Part shown: positions 7,235 to 12,517 of the stretch, one piece after another
How positions within the stretch are numbered: position 1 is the stretch's first letter
How the letters are laid out: each line of letters begins with the position of its first letter
Source: Isotricha intestinalis
Taxonomy: Eukaryota; Ciliophora; Litostomatea; Vestibuliferida; Isotrichidae
Direction of reading: 5' to 3'
Assembly: GCA_023807065.1 (NCBI GenBank)
Contig: JAJJLU010004490.1
Span: 1 to 12,517 of the forward strand
Length of the DNA stretch: 12,517 nucleotides
The notes under the pieces: model-generated
What the model was told of the DNA's origin: nothing
Database searches by the model: none
Seen by the model: only the letters and a program-made list of their open reading frames with translations
Program-made: the position numbers and the translations under genes

Positions 7235-8728
7235 CTATTTATCAATAATTATTTCTGCATTTTTTAGCCTTTTAACATAATCAGAAATTTTTTCATAAAC
7301 AAAAATTAAATATTCTAAATTTTGATATAAATGTTGAGGATTATTTTTTTTTTCATTAGGAATAACTCCAACAAATTCTAAAACATCTCTAATAAGTAAA
7401 CAAACTAAAGCAGTAGTTCCACAAATAGAAGAATAATAATTATGAACGGTTATTTTATCTTCATTTCCTTCAATAATTTTATTAATTTTAAATAAATTAG
7501 AAGCACTAGTATCAAAATTATTGGTTGAATTTTTAAAAAAATCTCCTGTTTTTCCATCAGAATTTTCATTTATATATTCACAAGTTTTTTTCCAAAATTC
7601 TAAATCATTTTTTATTTTTACAATTTCTTCTTTTTTTATTAGTTGAAAGAATATTCTATAAATAATTATTATTTTTTCTTGATCTTTTTCTAATATTTCT
7701 GTTTTAAATATTCTATTATTGTAATTTATAAAATTTAAACTTTTTTCTGCAGAAGATGATATAATATAATTTGGAACTTCTGTTATGTTTGAATTTGGAA
7801 ATTTTGTTAATAATTCTTTTTTTTTTTGTTCTAATGTTAAAATAGAATTTATTTGACATTTCTTTTCAAATTGTTCTTTATAATTTTCTATTATTGTTGT
7901 TAAATAAGGAATAAATTTTTTATTATTTAAAACAAATGTCATTTGCTCTTCTTTATTTAAATAAGATAGAATTAAATTAACAAATTTACTATTTTCTTTT
8001 GAAGTTAAAAATTCTCCGATATCTTTAAATTTCTTTTCATCTTTTTTTTCAACTGAAATTTTAAGATCTTCTTCTTCTTTTTTATTATCTAAAATAATAT
8101 TATTAGATTTTAACATAATATCATTTATATTAGAAACCAAAATTTGTTTTTCTTGTTTTATATCATTATGAATATTAAAACTTCCAAATTCTTCTTCTTC
8201 TTTAATAACATTAATATTTTTAGTTTTAGCAATTTTTTTTATTTTCGGTTCAGGAGTTAAATTTCTTTTTTTTTTTTCTTCTTCTTCTCTTTGTTTCCTT
8301 AAATTATAATAAAAACCATGAATTTGTTCTTTTTGATTATTTTGAGAACTTGAAGTACTCTTCATATAAGAAGGGATTCCTTTATTTCTATTATTATTAT
8401 TTGGAGTTTTATTTCTATTATTATTATTTTGATGACTTATTCTTTTAATATTATTTAATTCTGGAGTTTTATCTCTTATTTTATTTAGTTTTGGATTATA
8501 TGTATTATTCTTTCTTATTGTTTCTGCACTTCTATCTCTTTTTAATTTAAATTCCTTTTTTTTTTTTGGTTCTATTTTTATTGAACATAACCATTCTAAT
8601 AATTTACCTTGTTTATTATAACATTGTTTTTCATATTTTAAATCATCCATTTGTAATTTTGCTCTTTTTTCTAATCGATTTAAACCTGGCTCTAAAGTTT
8701 TTTTTAGTAAATCTTTTAATATTTCCAT
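7235..8728 (-). CDS. Hypothetical protein: basic TPE-motif N-half and helical C-half
   Basis: I do not recognise this 497-residue protein. Residues 1-60 are helical and charged (LNRLEKRAKLQMDDL). Residues 61-165 are basic, Asn/Ser-rich and probably disordered, with spaced motifs RDRSAET (64-70), RDKTPE (85-90), RNKTPN (105-110) and RNLTPE (155-160), which look like proline-directed kinase sites. A charged run follows (145-180). Residues about 235-460 look folded and mostly helical, with striking strings IGEFLTS (237-243), IYRIFFQLI (356-364), EFWKKTCEYI (377-386), GKTGDFF and YYSSICGTTALVCLLIRDVL (431-450). There is no signal peptide; the 435-455 segment is hydrophobic but contains Arg447 and Asp448, so it is more likely a buried helix. 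The start is fixed by an in-frame stop at 8783-8785 with no other ATG between. It ends with TAG. The C-half looks like a conserved domain, perhaps protist-restricted. Confidence 0.85.
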   Translation of the reverse strand: MEILKDLLKKTLEPGLNRLEKRAKLQMDDLKYEKQCYNKQGKLLEWLCSIKIEPKKKKEFKLKRDRSAETIRKNNTYNPKLNKIRDKTPELNNIKRISHQNNNNRNKTPNNNNRNKGIPSYMKSTSSSQNNQKEQIHGFYYNLRKQREEEEKKKRNLTPEPKIKKIAKTKNINVIKEEEEFGSFNIHNDIKQEKQILVSNINDIMLKSNNIILDNKKEEEDLKISVEKKDEKKFKDIGEFLTSKENSKFVNLILSYLNKEEQMTFVLNNKKFIPYLTTIIENYKEQFEKKCQINSILTLEQKKKELLTKFPNSNITEVPNYIISSSAEKSLNFINYNNRIFKTEILEKDQEKIIIIYRIFFQLIKKEEIVKIKNDLEFWKKTCEYINENSDGKTGDFFKNSTNNFDTSASNLFKINKIIEGNEDKITVHNYYSSICGTTALVCLLIRDVLEFVGVIPNEKKNNPQHLYQNLEYLIFVYEKISDYVKRLKNAEIIIDK

Positions 8729-9275
8729 TAATAAAATTATTTTTTTTTTGTTATTAATGATTTTTATTAATTTTAAATTTATTTAGCTAGATTTTTTGTT
8801 TTTCAATTATAAATTTTAAAATATAATTCGGATGTTTTGAAAATTATTTATTCAATCTCACAATAAAAAGTTATAACTTTCAAATTTTATACTTTTTTTT
8901 AGTTGATATTACGAACCAATTTCTTTTTATTTTTTCATATATATATAATATAAATAATCATTTCTTACTTTTCTAATTAATAAATAATTTAAAAATTTTG
9001 AATGACAAGTTTTTCTTTTTTTTAGTACTAATATCAATAAGATAATTTATTATTTTATATATTAATTAATACTCTTTAATAGGAAATAAAGAATTTTTTT
9101 CTAATAGAAAAAAAAAATTATTCAGTAATTAAGTGAGAATTTACAAACAATAATTTTTAAATATAATAATACAATAATAAATTTTTATTGATAATTTTTT
9201 TAAATTTTACTTCTAATATTTGATTGAATTTTAAATCGAAAATATTTTAACTTTAAATAAATTTAATAAAAAATA
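8729..9275. promoter_or_regulatory. Divergent spacer, presumed promoters for the flanking genes
   Basis: This 547-bp region separates the minus-strand hypothetical gene from the plus-strand DOT1-like gene, so both promoters should lie in it. Long T runs, A runs and a TA-rich patch near 8939-8952 are visible. No specific binding site, RNA gene or reading frame can be defended. Each ATG is preceded by an A/T-only leader, as for the other genes here. Confidence 0.5.
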
Positions 9276-10028
9276 ATGAAAAGGGAAACTTTTAATAGAT
9301 ATTATTTTGATCCGGAAACTTTTGAAGAAACATATCCTTATAAATTAGATAAAAAGAAACATTTTTATTATAAAAATTTAGAAGAAAAATTTAATGAGCT
9401 TTTTAATAACATTTCTGAAGAGGAAATTCAAGAAAAAATAAAAAAAGAAAAAAAAATAAGAAATTTAAATGAACCTTCCTTTATATATGGAGAAGTAACA
9501 TTTAAAACATTAACTTATATATTAGAATATTTATATAATGTATATTCAATCAATTTAAATGGTATATTTTATGATTTAGGAAGTGGTATAGGAAAAGCAA
9601 TTTTTTCAGCAGCTTTAACTTTTCCTTTTAAAAAATATATAGGAATTGAATATATTCAAACTTTAAATCATTATTCAAATATTATTAAAAGTAAATTTAA
9701 AAGAAATTTCCCTTTATTGAGAAAAGAAGATAGAATTTTAAATGAAAAATTTAAAAACATTACTCCTGATATTACTTTTAAATATGGTGATTTTTTAAAA
9801 GAAAATTTATTAAATGCTTCTTTTATATTTATAAATAGTACTTGTTTTTCAAATAGTTTAATGAAAGAATTATCATCTAAAATAATAAATGAAGTAATGT
9901 CTGGATGTATAATAATAACAATAACTTCTGAATTAGAATGTAAAGAAAATGAATTTGAAAAATTAAATGTATTAAGAAGATATATGGCTTGGGGAATTTC
10001 AAATATTTATATTTATATAAAAAAATAA
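9276..10028 (+). CDS. DOT1-like SAM-dependent methyltransferase
   Basis: This compact 250-residue protein has the DOT1 methyltransferase motifs in order: YGEV (71-74) before the core, motif I YDLGSGIGKAIF (99-110) for S-adenosylmethionine binding, GIEY (123-126) after strand 2 where the acidic residue contacts the ribose, YGDF (170-173), and FINSTCFS (185-192) at the position of the N-N-F-x-F active-site loop. DOT1 enzymes methylate histone H3 on Lys79 in the nucleosome core. Whether this one does is inference. It lacks the long basic extensions that help yeast and animal DOT1 bind nucleosomes, though residues 48-62 are lysine-rich. Replacement of the NNFAF-type loop by NSTCF is a family variation worth noting. 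An in-frame TAA at 9267-9269 fixes the start. It is convergent with the WD40 gene 277 bp downstream. Another Rossmann methyltransferase with a different substrate is possible. Confidence 0.85.
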   Translation: MKRETFNRYYFDPETFEETYPYKLDKKKHFYYKNLEEKFNELFNNISEEEIQEKIKKEKKIRNLNEPSFIYGEVTFKTLTYILEYLYNVYSINLNGIFYDLGSGIGKAIFSAALTFPFKKYIGIEYIQTLNHYSNIIKSKFKRNFPLLRKEDRILNEKFKNITPDITFKYGDFLKENLLNASFIFINSTCFSNSLMKELSSKIINEVMSGCIIITITSELECKENEFEKLNVLRRYMAWGISNIYIYIKK

Positions 10029-10305
10029 ATGGAGATAAATGATAAGTAAATTTGAAAAAAACAAATAATAAAAATATTATTCAAATTAAGATAAATGAGA
10101 AAGAAATTTTAAAGATTTAAGTTCAAAAATCTGATTTGAATATTGTTGATAATGAAGAAAATTAAATATGATATTTATTTTATATTGATTAAATATAGTA
10201 TAAAATATATTGAATATTATTTATATTGTAAATTAATTTCCAAAAATTTTAATAAATTTAAAAATAATAATATTCAAATATTATAATCAAATAATTGAAT
10301 GTCTA

Positions 10306-11664
10306 TTAATAAGACCAAATTTTAATTTTTCCATCTTTTGAATAAGAAGCAATATAATCTTTATTTAAAATTTCAAAACCATAAATATCACTATTATGAG
10401 CATTTTTTAAAGTGAAAATATTTTCATAATTATCAGTTCTTAAAATTAAAATATCATTACAATTTCCACAAACTAAAAAAACATTTTTTTCTTTAATCAC
10501 ACAAAATCCATTACAATAAAATCCAATTTCAATTTCTTTAATAACTTTTTTTTTTTGAATACTTATAACATTAATAGTTTTTTTCTTTTTTTCTCCTCTA
10601 ATAATAATTCTATCATTATCTAAATTTTTTAAACAATTCCAACAACCACATAAAGTATTTTCAATACTAAATAATAATTCTAAATTATTATAATTCCAAA
10701 ATTTACTTCCATCTATTCCAGAAGAAATAAAAATATTTAATTTTTCTAATAATAAAATAGAACAAACTCTTTCATTGTGTTTTAAATAAGTTTTGACTTG
10801 ATAAATATTATTATTATTTAATTCCCAAATTTTAATAGTATAATCCCAAGAACATGAAATTAAATTATGATTTGAAGTATAAATAACTTGATTAATAGAA
10901 TCAGAATGAGACTCATTAATAATTTGATTTATTTCAAAATTATTATTTTTTTTTATCCATGTTCTAATTGATTTATCGCTTGAACAAGATATGAAATTTT
11001 TTTCATCTTTTATATATATAAATGCAACTCCATTATCATGTGCTTTTTCTATATTTTGAATTAAATTTAAATTTTCATCCCAAATTTTAATTGACCAATC
11101 TCTTGAACATGAAATTAAATTTCCAGAAGGAAATTTTGTCAAATAATATATATGTAAATTATGTGCTTTTATAGATTGAAACAATTCTAATTTTATATTT
11201 TTATCTTTTTTTAGTTCTTTTTTTTTCACTTTAATTTTTATATTTTCAGTTTCTTCATTAATATTTGAATTTTTAGTATTTTTTTTTTCGTTTAAATTAT
11301 TTGATTTTGATAATATAAATGTTATATTTATTTTTTCAGAAGAAGATTTATCTTTTTCATTTATTATTATTTCTCTTTCTTTTAAATTTTTAAACAAAAT
11401 TAATTTTAAATTTGAATCTATTTCTTTTAGAACAATATTTTTTTCTTTGATTAAATTTTCTAAAAAATCATTCACATTTTTTAAAGTAGTAACTATACAA
11501 TTATTTTTTTCATAATATTCTAATTTAAGAGTAAATTCATATATCTTTGAAGAATTATTTGAATATATTGAAATTAATGTTAAATCAGAAAATAAAGATA
11601 TATTAATTTGAAAATTTTCTACTTTATGAACTATCATAAAATCATCAAGAAATAAATTTGTCAT
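10306..11664 (-). CDS. WD40-repeat beta-propeller protein
   Basis: This 452-residue protein has a C-terminal propeller from about residue 162. Blades are clear at 162-196 (AHNLHIYYL...LISCSRDWSIKIWD), 204-238 (AHDNGV...SIRTW), 249-283 (SHSDSI...CSWDYTIKIWE), about 291-325 (KHNERV...GSKFWNY) and 417-451 (AHNSDIYGF...KDGKIKIW). Two degenerate blades fill about 330-412, giving seven in total. Residues 1-160 are not WD40: about 15-105 alternates predicted strands and helices (FQINISLFSDLTLISIY, LKLILF), then a Lys/Asn/Ser-rich linker covers 105-157. I recognise no catalytic domain, so a protein-interaction scaffold is the likely role; the partner is unknown. Cys is frequent in blades 5-6 (CGCWNC, YCNGFC, CGNC). 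The start is fixed by an in-frame stop at 11683-11685, 21 bp upstream. It ends with TAA. Confidence 0.9.
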   Translation of the reverse strand: MTNLFLDDFMIVHKVENFQINISLFSDLTLISIYSNNSSKIYEFTLKLEYYEKNNCIVTTLKNVNDFLENLIKEKNIVLKEIDSNLKLILFKNLKEREIIINEKDKSSSEKINITFILSKSNNLNEKKNTKNSNINEETENIKIKVKKKELKKDKNIKLELFQSIKAHNLHIYYLTKFPSGNLISCSRDWSIKIWDENLNLIQNIEKAHDNGVAFIYIKDEKNFISCSSDKSIRTWIKKNNNFEINQIINESHSDSINQVIYTSNHNLISCSWDYTIKIWELNNNNIYQVKTYLKHNERVCSILLLEKLNIFISSGIDGSKFWNYNNLELLFSIENTLCGCWNCLKNLDNDRIIIRGEKKKKTINVISIQKKKVIKEIEIGFYCNGFCVIKEKNVFLVCGNCNDILILRTDNYENIFTLKNAHNSDIYGFEILNKDYIASYSKDGKIKIWSY

Positions 11665-11742
11665 TTTAATAAATTCATAATTTTAAAAAAATGAAAAAAA
11701 AAATTAATAAAATTAAAAAACAATTCAAAAAATAAAAAAAAA
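11665..11742. promoter_or_regulatory. Short divergent promoter region
   Basis: Only 78 bp separate the start codons of the minus-strand WD40 gene and the plus-strand Hsp70-like frame. The stretch is nearly all A and T with A runs just before the Hsp70 ATG. I see no heat-shock element. If both sides are transcribed, the promoter must be shared or lie within coding sequence. Confidence 0.4.
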
Positions 11743-12517
11743 ATGATAGGAATAGACTTAGGAACAACATATTGTTGTTTTGGACATTGGAATAATAATA
11801 AAGTAGAAATAATACCAAATCATTTAGGAAAAAGAACAACACCTTCAATAGTAATATTTACTGAAAATCGTCCATTAGTAGGTGAATATTCAGAAGGATA
11901 TACAGTTCAATATTCTGATAGTACTGTATATGATTTGAAACGTTTTATTGGGAGACAATATGAAGACTCGATTATACAGGAAGATAAACAATTTTTAACT
12001 TATAAAATAGAAGAAAATGAAAAAGGTATTCCAATAATTTCAGTTAAATATAAAGAAGAAGAAAATAAATTTAGAATTAAAGAAATTATAAGATTATTAT
12101 TAAAGAAAATAAAAGAATCATGTGAAATATTTTAAAAAAAAATAGAAAAAAAAATAATAATAGTTCATGCTCATTTTAATATTATTCAAAGACAAGTAAC
12201 TTCAGATGAAGGAAGAATTGCAGGATTAAATGTTTTAAGATTAATTAATGAAACTACTGTAGCTTCAATGACATATAAATTAGACAATAAATTTAAAGAT
12301 AAAAGAAATGTTTTAATATTTGATTTAGGAGGAAGAACTTTTGATATTTCTATCGTTTATTTTGATAATGATGTTATTGAAGTTAAATCCAGTTATGGTG
12401 ATACTTATTGAGGAGGAGAAGATTTTGATTATCTATTAATGAATAATTGTAAAGAAAATAGTGATGATATTTCTAATAATAATCAAGCAAAGAGAAAACT
12501 AAAAAATAATTATGAAC
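11743..12517 (+). pseudogene. Hsp70-like chaperone, probable pseudogene, 3' end outside window
   Basis: The frame starts like cytosolic Hsp70: IDLGTTY (4-10), the nucleotide-binding phosphate-1 motif, then RTTPSIV and LKRFIGRQYED. An in-frame TAA (12133-12135, codon 131) interrupts it. The same frame then resumes with QRQVTSDEGRIAGLNVLRLINE and FDLGGRTFDIS (phosphate-2 motif), and a TGA (12409-12411, codon 223) falls just before GGEDFD. Both stops sit where Hsp70s normally have Leu, one base change from TTA. Conserved residues are also lost: the second-motif GGGT reads GGRT (Arg198), VPAYFND reads VHAHFNI, and INEPTAAA reads INETTVAS. No frameshift is visible in 775 bp. The ATPase domain is therefore broken; a 130-residue N-terminal product would lack ATPase function. 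It could alternatively be a recently dead divergent paralogue of a larger Hsp70 family. An in-frame TGA at 11692-11694 lies upstream. Confidence 0.85.

Noticed and set aside
8566..8757. Plus-strand 63-codon hydrophobic frame
   Set aside because: It is antisense to the basic N-terminus of the 497-residue gene; the hydrophobicity comes from reading Lys/Asn codons backwards.
1..12517. CRISPR array, insertion sequence, tRNA or rRNA genes
   Set aside because: The only tandem array is protein-coding with no spacers. I saw no transposase motifs, terminal inverted repeats or tRNA-like GC-rich arms on either strand.

Overview
The window is a very AT-rich stretch of eukaryotic (protist-like) nuclear DNA. 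Four things show this: a farnesyltransferase beta subunit, a DOT1-family methyltransferase, a WD40 propeller protein, and the absence of bacterial operons or ribosome-binding sites. The four complete genes are uninterrupted by introns. The spacers are A/T homopolymer-rich, and start codons follow runs of A. TAA, TAG and TGA each end at least one apparently intact gene and Trp is always TGG, so the standard genetic code fits. That argues against the reassigned codes of many ciliates. I cannot name the organism. An AT-rich free-living or gut protist fits, but this is inference only.

Layout. (1) Positions 2-4108, plus strand: a huge gene whose 5' end lies outside the window. It encodes a divergent ADP-ribosyltransferase (ART) fold, a short beta-rich linker module and 34 tandem 26-residue BspA/DUF285-type leucine-rich repeats. 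(2) 4109-5063: non-coding spacer. (3) 5064-6494, plus: protein farnesyltransferase beta subunit with an acidic/lysine insert. (4) 6495-7234: spacer between convergent genes. (5) 7235-8728, minus: an unrecognised 497-residue protein with a basic N-half carrying repeated T-P-E motifs and a helical C-half. (6) 8729-9275: divergent spacer. (7) 9276-10028, plus: compact DOT1-like methyltransferase. (8) 10029-10305: convergent spacer. (9) 10306-11664, minus: WD40 propeller protein. (10) 11665-11742: a 78-bp divergent promoter region. (11) 11743 to the right edge, plus: an Hsp70-like reading frame with two in-frame stops, most likely a pseudogene.

The genes do not form an obvious pathway. Farnesyltransferase and the DOT1-like enzyme are housekeeping or chromatin functions. 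The ART-repeat protein, the WD40 protein and the decayed Hsp70 look like members of expanded, fast-evolving families. The most novel item is the ART plus DUF285 repeat protein: its catalytic residues are partly lost, and its repeat array shows 31 consecutive units with no length change and signs of recent block duplication.
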